Assembly (NCBI GenBank): GCA_040830545.1
Contig: JBFOMB010000149.1
Span: 1 to 24,060 of the forward strand
Direction: 5' to 3'
DNA: 24,060 nucleotides
DNA from: HXMU1420-2 sp040830545
GTDB taxonomy: Bacteria; Pseudomonadota; Alphaproteobacteria; Rhodobacterales; Rhodobacteraceae
Positions within the stretch are counted from its first letter, which is position 1; each line of letters begins with the position of its first letter. The notes under the pieces were generated by a model. It searched no databases. It worked only from the letters and a program-made list of their open reading frames with translations, and was not told where the DNA came from. Made by a program: the position numbers and the translations under genes. Shown piece by piece: positions 1-4,881 of the stretch.

Positions 1-114
1 ACGCCCGCCGAAGCGCGCCGGACGCTTGAGCAATTTGAGGGCTCCGCGCCCGGCGCGCTTGCCCAAAACGACGACGAAGAATATGAAAATCAGACCCGCA
101 AACTCTCGTTATGA
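1..114 (+). CDS. C-terminal end of an unknown protein (partial)
   Basis: A reading frame is open from the first base and stops at TGA 112-114, giving the last 37 residues of a protein whose start lies outside the window. The tail is polar and acidic (it contains DDEEYE) and ends in RKLSL. Nothing in it identifies a family. It ends 277 bases before the next convincing start (392), so it is probably the last gene of a preceding unit. The interval 115-391 holds no gene I can support. Confidence 0.5.
   Translation, partial: TPAEARRTLEQFEGSAPGALAQNDDEEYENQTRKLSL
11..60. repeat. 11-bp perfect inverted repeat, 28-base spacer
   Basis: AAGCGCGCCGG (11-21) is repeated as its exact reverse complement CCGGCGCGCTT (50-60). 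Both arms lie inside the partial gene at 1-114. Alanine- and arginine-rich coding in G+C-rich DNA can produce such pairs by chance, so a function is doubtful. Confidence 0.4.
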
Positions 115-349
115 ATGAGGGAGCATCGGGGGGCAGGTCACGCGGCTCACTTGATCAATGTCGGTGGACAGGCATGGTCAGCCTCTGCGATCACCTTTTT
201 GGGAATGCAACAAGAACGTTCACACACCAGACTGCCCGTCATTTGGTGGCTGTCTGACTTCTTCAAAATCGAATTTGTCGACTAACCTACGGTACGCGTG
301 TTCGCATACTGCGGCACTGATTGGCAGCAAATCGAAGCTGTTTGGCAAA

Positions 350-388
350 GTGCGTAAGACGCACGTGACTCACACGTCCGATGTACGT
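350..388 (+). promoter_or_regulatory. Candidate operator of the ribbon-helix-helix gene
   Basis: Just ahead of the ATG at 392 lies a perfect 6-bp inverted repeat, GTGCGT-AAG-ACGCAC (350-364). Three ACGT tetramers start at 363, 374 and 385, exactly 11 bases apart, that is on one face of the helix. Ribbon-helix-helix regulators commonly bind short repeats upstream of their own gene. Autoregulation of the downstream operon from this site is an inference. Confidence 0.45.
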
Positions 389-391
389 GGC

Positions 392-550
392 ATGACACAA
401 AGAGAAAACAGAACTGCACGCCTGACTTTGGCGGTCCAACCCGGCATCTTGGAACAGCTTCAAGTGTTGGCCGAAACCGAAGAACGCAGCCTCACACAGA
501 TCATCGAACGATTGATCCGTGCCGCATATGAACGGAAGGTGATGTCGTGA
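392..550 (+). CDS. Small ribbon-helix-helix (CopG/Arc-like) DNA-binding protein
   Basis: This 52-residue protein has the ribbon-helix-helix layout. A short polar N-terminus leads to a beta strand with alternating hydrophobics (ARLTLAV, about residues 8-14), helix 1 (ILEQLQVLAETEE), a turn (RS), and helix 2 (LTQIIERLIRAAYE). Such proteins dimerise and put the paired strands into the DNA major groove, usually repressing their own operon. The frame is open back to an ATG at 158, but that extension (rich in S, T and C) does not look like protein, so ATG 392 is chosen although its ribosome binding site is weak. The stop overlaps the next start (GTGA, 547-550). It is the first gene of a six-gene overlapped cassette and probably its regulator. 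It could also be an antitoxin, but no toxin is recognisable beside it. Confidence 0.7.
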   Translation: MTQRENRTARLTLAVQPGILEQLQVLAETEERSLTQIIERLIRAAYERKVMS

Positions 551-765
551 ATAGGTACGTAGTGACTGTCGCCAGCGTGTTGTGCGGAACTTCTGCAATG
601 GCTGATGGACGTTACCAAACGGACGCCTCCGCTTTTCCTTACCTTGTTCAGACGGACACAAAGACAGGCACAATCCGCATTTGCGTCCCGGAGTTGGAAG
701 CGGTTTTGGCAGTTACGAGTTCCACCAACTTGTCCTGTGGCGATTGGCAGGAGGCAGCAAAATGA
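547..765 (+). CDS. Small secreted protein of unknown function
   Basis: The 72-residue product starts at GTG 547, eight bases after a GAAGG ribosome binding site and overlapping the previous stop by four bases. The N-terminus is a convincing Sec signal peptide: MNRY, a hydrophobic core VVTVASVLCGTS, and a cleavage site AMA before DGRYQ. About 53 residues would remain in the periplasm. They include two cysteines (in IRICVP and LSCGDW) that could form a disulphide. I do not recognise the family. A short exported protein inside a cassette with membrane proteins and nuclease-like proteins is unusual; it may act in the envelope together with the membrane protein encoded next. Confidence 0.6.
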   Translation: MNRYVVTVASVLCGTSAMADGRYQTDASAFPYLVQTDTKTGTIRICVPELEAVLAVTSSTNLSCGDWQEAAK

Positions 766-1007
766 TCTTTGCTCGAATTGGAATGGCGACCGCTTGGTTC
801 TTGTTCATCCTAGGCTGTGCAACCGCAGGTGCGGGAATTTACTTTGCAGCATCTGGCATGGGGCACGGAGCTGCTCAAGAGTATTTCAATCGTGCAACAA
901 CGGGCGAACTGGTCGACAAAGGTTTGTTCAACGCCGCTATTGGCCTTGCGATTGGCATCGTCTCAGAGATTGCTCTGAAATTGGGCGGAATGCAGAAAGA
1001 TGTATGA
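762..1007 (+). CDS. Small membrane protein, two predicted helices
   Basis: The 81-residue product starts at ATG 762, preceded by a strong GGAGG site and overlapping the previous stop as ATGA. Two hydrophobic stretches are visible. One is at about residues 8-31 (ATAWFLFILGCATAGAGIYF) and is glycine-rich. The other is at about 55-72 (GLFNAAIGLAIGIVSEIAL). A short polar loop (AQEYFNRATTGELVDKG) separates them. The family is not recognised. Holin-like or small inner-membrane effector roles are possible on size and shape alone, but nothing specific supports them. The gene ends inside the start of the nuclease-like gene (8-base overlap), so translation is probably coupled. Confidence 0.6.
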   Translation: MIFARIGMATAWFLFILGCATAGAGIYFAASGMGHGAAQEYFNRATTGELVDKGLFNAAIGLAIGIVSEIALKLGGMQKDV

Positions 1008-1380
1008 AGAAGCGTTAAAACACCACCAATGGTTCGTTGAAAACGGGTTCGACACGAATACCGTCGGCGCGGTCGGTGAAGCCTACGCAATGGATTACCT
1101 GGGAATGACGAAAGCGCCTCGTGGCGCTGCCGGTATTGACGGTTACATCAACGGGCGCAGTGTCAGCGTGAAGACCAAGGAACACGCAGGTCACGGGTCC
1201 GGGACTTATGCTGCCATCGGTCTCAAACAGATCGGACTAGCTGACGATCTGCTGTTGTTGGTTTTGGACGGCGCCCAGATGCAGGTGTTCGGCCCTGTCG
1301 CCATCGCGGACCTGCCCTATCGCGAGAACAAGACACAGCGTCGGTTTTTTATCCGCGACATTGAACGAGCGATGCAATGA
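1000..1380 (+). CDS. PD-(D/E)XK nuclease-like protein, copy 1 (intact)
   Basis: The 126-residue product has the outline of a small PD-(D/E)XK nuclease fold. A first helix carries a conserved glutamate (GAVGEAYAMDYLG, E27). A hairpin carries an aspartate (GIDGYI, D47), followed by a strand ending in a lysine motif (SVSVKTK, K58 and K60). The usual E or Q two residues before the lysine is a serine here (S56), so catalytic competence is uncertain. The arrangement resembles the intron-endonuclease-type and restriction-like small PD-(D/E)XK families. Likely roles are DNA cleavage or binding in the cytoplasm. The start overlaps the previous gene by 8 bases and the stop overlaps the next start as ATGA. 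A diverged, frameshifted copy lies at 3137-3531. Confidence 0.55.
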   Translation: MYEEALKHHQWFVENGFDTNTVGAVGEAYAMDYLGMTKAPRGAAGIDGYINGRSVSVKTKEHAGHGSGTYAAIGLKQIGLADDLLLLVLDGAQMQVFGPVAIADLPYRENKTQRRFFIRDIERAMQ

Positions 1381-1535
1381 TTGAGAACGCACTTGCTTTG
1401 GTCGTTATGGTCAGTCTGGTCTTTTTGACAATCGTTGTCGGTCTCGACCGTCAACGCTCCTTTCTCTTTCGACTGGCGATTGCCGGACCCAGCATTTTGT
1501 TGGCAATCGCTCTAATCCCGGTGGCGACATCATGA
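1377..1535 (+). CDS. Tiny membrane protein (52 residues)
   Basis: This gene starts at ATG 1377, overlapping the previous TGA, and ends at TGA 1533-1535, overlapping the next ATG; both overlaps are ATGA. The product is almost entirely two hydrophobic segments: about residues 5-22 (ALALVVMVSLVFLTIVVG) and 33-50 (LAIAGPSILLAIALIPVA). They are joined by a basic loop, DRQRSFLFR. By the positive-inside rule the loop should face the cytoplasm. The family is not recognised. The conserved-style overlaps on both sides argue that it is a real gene and not a gap. It is the second small membrane protein of the cassette, which may mean that the nuclease-like or glycosylase-like partners work at the membrane. 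Confidence 0.55.
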   Translation: MIENALALVVMVSLVFLTIVVGLDRQRSFLFRLAIAGPSILLAIALIPVATS

Positions 1536-2026
1536 AATGGCAATCCCTTTTACCCCGACCGTGCTACCAGCGCCCGTTTGTCTGCGATGGTTTTCCCGAA
1601 TTGCAGGACGTTATCGTCATTGGCGAAAATCCCGCTACTGAAACACAAACCGATTGGTGGACGTATTGGTCCGACCAAACAGGCTTCGACCGAAAGCGGT
1701 TTATGGACGATTACCGGCGGATCAAGCCAGTCAGAGGCACGCGCGCCCGGCTGGAACGAATGCGTACTATCTATGGCTTGCGCGTTCTTGAAACAAATGT
1801 CGCTTCCAATGAGCGACTTGAAGGTGCCGGGCGTGACGCCATTGACAACACTCGACTTTTAGCTTGTTTGCTGGAAGAACGGCCTGTCATTGTGCAAGGC
1901 GAAAAAGCACGGGATCGGCTGTCAGAACTGGGTCTATTACCAAGCCATGCAATCCTTACGCAGCACTTCAGTCGAATGGGCTACGATGAACTAGATCAAC
2001 TGTGTGAGCGGGTGACCCATGAGTGA
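1532..2026 (+). CDS. Uracil-DNA-glycosylase superfamily-like protein
   Basis: The 164-residue product carries a pattern typical of the uracil-DNA glycosylase superfamily. A strand leads into a GExP-type loop (DVIVIGENPA, residues 26-35). Next come an N-containing strand (LETNVASNE, N89) and a second strand-glycine pair (PVIVQGEKA). Near the end a histidine motif (LTQHFSRMGYDEL, H145) corresponds to the second catalytic or DNA-contact loop. Such proteins excise uracil or other modified bases, or bind DNA. This one is shorter than most family members and the motifs are divergent, so the assignment rests on pattern recognition. The start is coupled to the previous gene by ATGA, and the stop lies 8 bases into a following broken gene. 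Confidence 0.5.
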   Translation: MKWQSLLPRPCYQRPFVCDGFPELQDVIVIGENPATETQTDWWTYWSDQTGFDRKRFMDDYRRIKPVRGTRARLERMRTIYGLRVLETNVASNERLEGAGRDAIDNTRLLACLLEERPVIVQGEKARDRLSELGLLPSHAILTQHFSRMGYDELDQLCERVTHE

Positions 2027-2207
2027 TTGGCCCAACCGTATCTGATACGACCTGCAACGTAAGCTGGCCGATCTGGATGCCATGCGGTTCACGACGACCG
2101 ATCAGAACCGCTGGGGCGTGATCAAGGAATGGCTGGAAGGTCACGACGTCCAGGCACCTGATCACACCTTTGGGTGTTTTGAGATTTTTGTCCTGCTGAC
2201 TGCATGA
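2019..2207 (+). pseudogene. Short gene interrupted by an in-frame stop
   Basis: An ATG at 2019 overlaps the end of the glycosylase-like gene by 8 bases, the same coupling seen through the cassette. It reads MSDWPNRI and then hits TGA at 2043-2045. The same frame then continues with protein-like sequence (YDLQRKLADLDAMRF, then NRWGVIKEWLEGHDVQAPD) before drifting into a tail that ends at TGA 2205-2207. A TGG-to-TGA change would explain the stop. I read it as the seventh gene of the cassette, inactivated. The encoded small helical protein is not recognised. Confidence 0.5.
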
Positions 2208-2423
2208 ATTGTATGGGTTGTCCGCCAGGCCCTTTTCTGACTGGAATGTTATCAATAAATTGCATGATCTTTTCGTCGGAATGTCTCTCCGCCACATCTG
2301 TCGCTTTGACTCTGGTTATCAAGTTCACCGGGGCTGTCTGGTCGGGTTGTGAGACAACCTCGTGCGGAACTTCCGCGTCACAAGTCAGCCCAAAACTAAA
2401 TTTAGCAACGCTGTCTTGCTCAC
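2122..2423 (-). pseudogene. Remnant of a minus-strand gene, frameshifted
   Basis: On the minus strand a GTG at 2423 overlaps the stop of the secreted-protein gene (GTGA). It reads VSKTALLNLVLG and then stops. One frame over, the sequence carries on with protein-like composition: LTCDAEVPHEVVSQPDQ, then VNLITRVKATDVAERHSDEK, then IMQFIDNIPVRKGPGGQP. The opposite strand here gives cysteine- and serine-rich shadow sequence. I infer a small, perhaps exported protein, second in an operon with the 2420-3040 gene and broken by a frameshift after about residue 12. The exact 3' end is unclear, because the open frame runs on into the plus-strand pseudogene at 2019-2207. The family is not recognised. 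Confidence 0.3.
2164..2182. terminator. Weak hairpin between converging units
   Basis: ACACC-TTTG-GGTGT (2164-2177) forms a 5-bp stem with a four-base loop, followed by TTT and a further T-rich stretch. It lies where the plus-strand cassette and the minus-strand genes meet tail to tail. The stem is short and both remnant frames read through it, so termination is only possible, not clear. Confidence 0.3.
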
Positions 2424-3040
2424 ATTTGAAAAGGCACGGAACAGGCCGTGACCGCATCCGCCAATCGCTCAAATACTTCCGCAGGATACCCAAAGGAAAA
2501 ATAGAAAACGATCCCGTTGAACCCCTCTTCCTCAGGAAAGTCTTCCCCATTCGGCATCAAGTCTAAGAAAACTGGCGGTCCGCCCATTTCATCGTCTACG
2601 TCAACAAAGTGTATTTTCCAGCCAAAACGCGACCTTTCCATTTCTTCGTCGTGAATGACCGCGGTCGGTTCAATTTCCTTCTCAAGGAAGCCCTTGACAT
2701 CCTCTGGCGTAGGTGTGCGCCCAAGGCTTTCGCCGGTGTAAATTTCTACCTTTGCGAAAACGTATGAAGGCTGGCCATCAACGTAAAATTCTGAACCTTC
2801 CCTTTGAAACAGGTCTGCTGGTCTAATTTCTGTCCTCAATTCGCCGTTTGAAGAAAAAACGTCAGAACCAGTTTGCGTGACAATAAGCACGATGCCCATG
2901 TCTTCGCCCGAGGCAGACAGGTCTCCGCCGTTGTATGAGAACGCGCTGCAACCCAAGACATATGGATTCGCGCCATCGTCGGCTGGCGCTGCAGTCGTAA
3001 AGCCCAGCCCACAGGCCAAAGCCGCAAAAATTTTCCGCAT
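2420..3040 (-). CDS. Secreted protein of unknown function
   Basis: The 206-residue product starts at ATG 3040, seven bases after a strong GGGAGG site; the frame is open further upstream but that part looks non-coding. The N-terminus is a Sec signal peptide: MRK, a hydrophobic core IFAALACGLGFTTA, and a likely cut after APA before DDGANPY. The mature protein is acidic, with many E and D residues (for example DVDDEMGG, FPEEEGF). Two cysteines, in VLGCSAF and VTACSVPF near the two ends of the mature chain, could form a disulphide. No family is recognised. It is transcribed opposite to the cassette and shares a 96-base upstream region with the degenerate nuclease-like copy at 3137. Confidence 0.65.
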   Translation of the reverse strand: MRKIFAALACGLGFTTAAPADDGANPYVLGCSAFSYNGGDLSASGEDMGIVLIVTQTGSDVFSSNGELRTEIRPADLFQREGSEFYVDGQPSYVFAKVEIYTGESLGRTPTPEDVKGFLEKEIEPTAVIHDEEMERSRFGWKIHFVDVDDEMGGPPVFLDLMPNGEDFPEEEGFNGIVFYFSFGYPAEVFERLADAVTACSVPFQM

Positions 3041-3136
3041 CAACAAGCCTCCCACCAGTCCGAAAACTACCGGATACATGGCCTGCAATCCACTCACAAC
3101 CATCGAGGAAGCAACAGCAGGCCGGGGACCGCTAAG

Positions 3137-3531
3137 GTGACTAATATAAACCTCCATGAAGAAGCACTATCCCGGCAACAGTGGTTCGTTGAATATGTGT
3201 TCGATACCAACAAGGTCGGTGCAGTGGGCGAAGCCGATGTGATGGAATACCTGGGAATGACGAAAGCACCACGGGGCGCTGCTGGAATTGAAGGCTACAT
3301 CAACGGACGCGGAGTCAGCGTGAAGACCAAGGAACACGCAGGTCACGGTTCGGGGACTTACGCGGCCATCGGTCTGAAGCAAGTTGGGCTGGCTGACGAT
3401 CTGGTGTTGCTGGACGGTGATCAGATGCACGTGTTTGGCCCTGTCGCCATCGCAGGTCTGCCGTATAGCGAAACAAGACACGTCGGAGGTACTACATCCG
3501 CGACATCAAGAAGGCGATGGGACTGGTTTGA
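3137..3531 (+). pseudogene. PD-(D/E)XK-like protein, copy 2, frameshifted
   Basis: This is a diverged duplicate of the 1000-1380 gene, matching almost residue for residue from HEEAL to the FGPVAIA-LPY segment. Three signs of decay are visible. The start is not the copy-1 ATG: the homologous position reads CTC CAT, so a GTG at 3137 must be used. The catalytic-site aspartate of GIDGY is glutamate (GIEGY). A one-base loss near 3470-3474 (GAGAAC in copy 1, GAAAC here) throws the frame. Restoring one base gives YSEN-KTRRRYYIRDIKKAM ending at TGA 3529-3531, which matches the copy-1 end QRRFFIRDIERAM. Uncorrected, the frame runs to 3541 with an unrelated tail. The glutamate of the first helix and the VKTK motif remain. 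Confidence 0.65.
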
Positions 3532-3673
3532 CAGGTTGTAGCCCATAGTCACACCGTTTTTTAGTTATTTCAAAAAATCCGAACAGGCTGTCTTTCGATT
3601 GGCGGGAACTCGAAAGTCTATGGCCTTCATGATCCCCATTTTGATGTCAGGGAAATCAAACTGAGATGAAGAT

Positions 3674-4138
3674 ATGCAGTCCAGAATTTGTGGGGGTCAC
3701 ATCCCGTTCTTGGACGCGATGATTGACCACACTAATCCCCAATGCTTGGAGATGGAAAAGGTAGCCAAAACGGCGGAATACGATCCTGAACAGGCCGATG
3801 CGAAGGCCCGCGTGGTCAACATGATGCTGACTACCGAAACAGCGCACGACCTGCCCGTCGCAGAGCGACTGGGCATTGTGACGGCTGAAGTCCTGTTCGG
3901 TGTGAACGCATTCAGGGACATGTTCGCCGACGTGCGTGGTGTTTTCGGTGGTCGCGCCAAAGGTATGCAGTACGTCCAGCGCGACGCCCGAAACGAGTGT
4001 ATTGCCGAAATCAGTCAGGAAGCCGCTGAACTGGGCGCGGATGCCGTCGTCGGTGTCGATCTGGACTATCAGGAATTGGGCAGCGCCAAGATGATCATGC
4101 TGGTGATGTCCGGACGGCTGTTCGGTTGGAGGACGTGA
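3674..4138 (+). CDS. YbjQ/UPF0145-family protein with an N-terminal extension
   Basis: From about residue 50 of 154 the protein follows the YbjQ (UPF0145, DUF74) pattern. It has MLTTETAHDL, then GIVTAEVLFGVNAFRD, GGRAKGMQ, an ARNECIAE helix, ELGADAVVGVDLDYQELG, and a final strand MIMLVMSG. The family forms small pentameric beta/alpha assemblies, sometimes called heavy-metal-binding; its function is not settled. Family members usually begin close to the MLTTE segment, so the first ~49 residues are extra. ATG 3674 is kept because GAGATGAAG precedes it, but ATG 3752 or 3821 are real alternatives. An out-of-frame ATG at 3666 reads 18 residues before stopping, so a small indel near the start is conceivable. 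The stop overlaps a GTG that may start the next gene. Confidence 0.7.
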   Translation: MQSRICGGHIPFLDAMIDHTNPQCLEMEKVAKTAEYDPEQADAKARVVNMMLTTETAHDLPVAERLGIVTAEVLFGVNAFRDMFADVRGVFGGRAKGMQYVQRDARNECIAEISQEAAELGADAVVGVDLDYQELGSAKMIMLVMSGRLFGWRT

Positions 4139-4193
4139 AATACGCAGCATAGAAATAGCCGCGGTCCTTTCGGCACCGGCGTCAACTGGCGCG

Positions 4194-4583
4194 ATGGCCG
4201 CAGACTGGAAGCCCTGCGTCATGCACAATTCGCCCCGGCTGATCTACGACGGACTGGAATACACAGTGCGAGGGCGGACAAGGCACGTCCTGACAGATGG
4301 CGAAAACATCCTCTGGTTTGATGGCGTGGATGAGCCGTTCAAAACGCCCGTGGTGGGTGAATTCGAATTCCATGATCGAGGCGACGTCGTACAAACCAAA
4401 CGCCATCAGGCTAAAATCGGGCTGATCATGCTCAGTGAATTCGATATGTACAAGGACCGACCATTTTCCCATGTCCTCACCACCATGCTTTTGGTCTGTG
4501 ACGGTGACGTTCCATCTGACGAAGGCCTGACCGCCATGCACTACGAGGCATTGGATGAATGGCGAGCGGTCGAACAACGGTGA
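4194..4583 (+). CDS. Unknown protein, probably exported; start region likely frameshifted
   Basis: From ATG 4194 the product is 129 residues with many aromatic and charged residues (WKPCVMHN, LIYDGLEYTV, ILWFDGVDEPF, TMLLVCDGDVP) and a likely beta-rich fold. No family is recognised. Upstream the same frame reads IRSIEIAAVLSAPASTGAMA directly before ADWKP. That is an excellent signal peptide with an AMA cleavage site, but it has no start codon in frame. A GTG at 4135 (GTGA overlap with the previous stop) would supply MK plus this signal if one base were restored between about 4140 and 4150. The original gene was therefore probably 4135-4583 and exported. As it stands, only an unexported version could be made from 4194. 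Two cysteines are present. Confidence 0.5.
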   Translation: MAADWKPCVMHNSPRLIYDGLEYTVRGRTRHVLTDGENILWFDGVDEPFKTPVVGEFEFHDRGDVVQTKRHQAKIGLIMLSEFDMYKDRPFSHVLTTMLLVCDGDVPSDEGLTAMHYEALDEWRAVEQR

Positions 4584-4596
4584 CCACCACCCAAAC

Positions 4597-4626
4597 ACCC
4601 CCTTGCCGATTTGGCCGGGGGTTTTT
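4597..4626 (+). terminator. Rho-independent terminator ending the accessory region
   Basis: ACCCCC (4597-4602) pairs with GGGGGT (4617-4622), extended inside by GCC/GGC, and is followed directly by T residues to 4626. It sits 14 bases after the stop of the 4194-4583 gene and is the best terminator in the first 5 kb. Confidence 0.75.
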
Positions 4627-4714
4627 GCGTTCAAGCGGTATGGTGCAACGGAAGGTACAGCAATCCGCTGATTCACCCTTAAGTGCTTTATTTTAAACGG
4701 AAATACGCGGCGAA

Positions 4715-4789
4715 TGGCAGCCCGTAGGGGAATCGAACCCCTCTTTCCAGGTTGAAAACCTGGCGTCCTAACCGATAGACGAACGGGCC
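4715..4789 (-). tRNA. tRNA-Glu (UUC anticodon)
   Basis: Read on the minus strand, a full cloverleaf is present. The acceptor arm is GGCCCGT pairing with ACGGGCT. A D arm follows with GTCTATCGGTTAGGAC. The anticodon stem CCAGG/CCTGG encloses loop TTTTCAA with anticodon TTC. The T arm is AGGGG-TTCGATT-CCCCT. The discriminator base is G and the terminal CCA is encoded in the DNA (4715-4717). It decodes GAA and GAG. Its 3' end faces the accessory region at 1-4626, the usual orientation for integration at a tRNA gene. Confidence 0.95.
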
Positions 4790-4808
4790 ATTGCCTTGCG
4801 TGAGGCGC

Positions 4809-4837
4809 TTATTAGGCAAAGGTCGCAGACTGCGCAA
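4809..4837 (-). promoter_or_regulatory. Candidate tRNA-Glu promoter
   Basis: On the minus strand TTGCGC (4837-4832) and TAATAA (4814-4809) are separated by 17 bases. They are followed by GCGCC, a G+C-rich discriminator like that of stringently controlled stable-RNA promoters. The tRNA begins 19 bases after the -10-like box. The boxes match consensus only partly. Confidence 0.35.
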
Positions 4838-4870
4838 GTGAAAAAATCGCCTTTCTGATTGCATTTTCAC
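4838..4870. repeat. A/T-rich imperfect hairpin after recJ
   Basis: GTGAAAA (4838-4844) pairs with TTTTCAC (4864-4870), with inner arms AATC and GATT separated by a GCA bulge. It lies 11 bases beyond the recJ stop and is T-rich on the recJ-sense strand. It could terminate recJ transcription before the tRNA promoter, although it is not a classical terminator. Confidence 0.4.
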
Positions 4871-4881
4871 ATGGCGCGCGT

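Noticed and set aside
158..391. N-terminal extension of the ribbon-helix-helix protein
   Set aside because: The 78 extra residues have no recognisable pattern, and the likely operator lies within this stretch; ATG 392 gives a normal family length.
392..765. Toxin-antitoxin pair formed by the ribbon-helix-helix gene and the next gene
   Set aside because: The second gene encodes an exported protein with a clear signal peptide, not a cytoplasmic toxin of the usual kinds.
3041..3157. 39-residue upstream extension of the minus-strand secreted protein
   Set aside because: ATG 3040 has GGGAGG at ideal spacing and begins a clean signal peptide; the extension would bury it.
4182..4676. 164-residue minus-strand frame spanning the 4597-4626 terminator
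   Set aside because: It crosses a strong terminator and lies opposite a plus-strand frame that carries a signal-peptide-like lead.
1..4714. Direct repeat of the tRNA-Glu 3' end (attachment site)
   Set aside because: I looked for CCCGTAGGGGAATCGAACC or a long part of it in the accessory region and found none.
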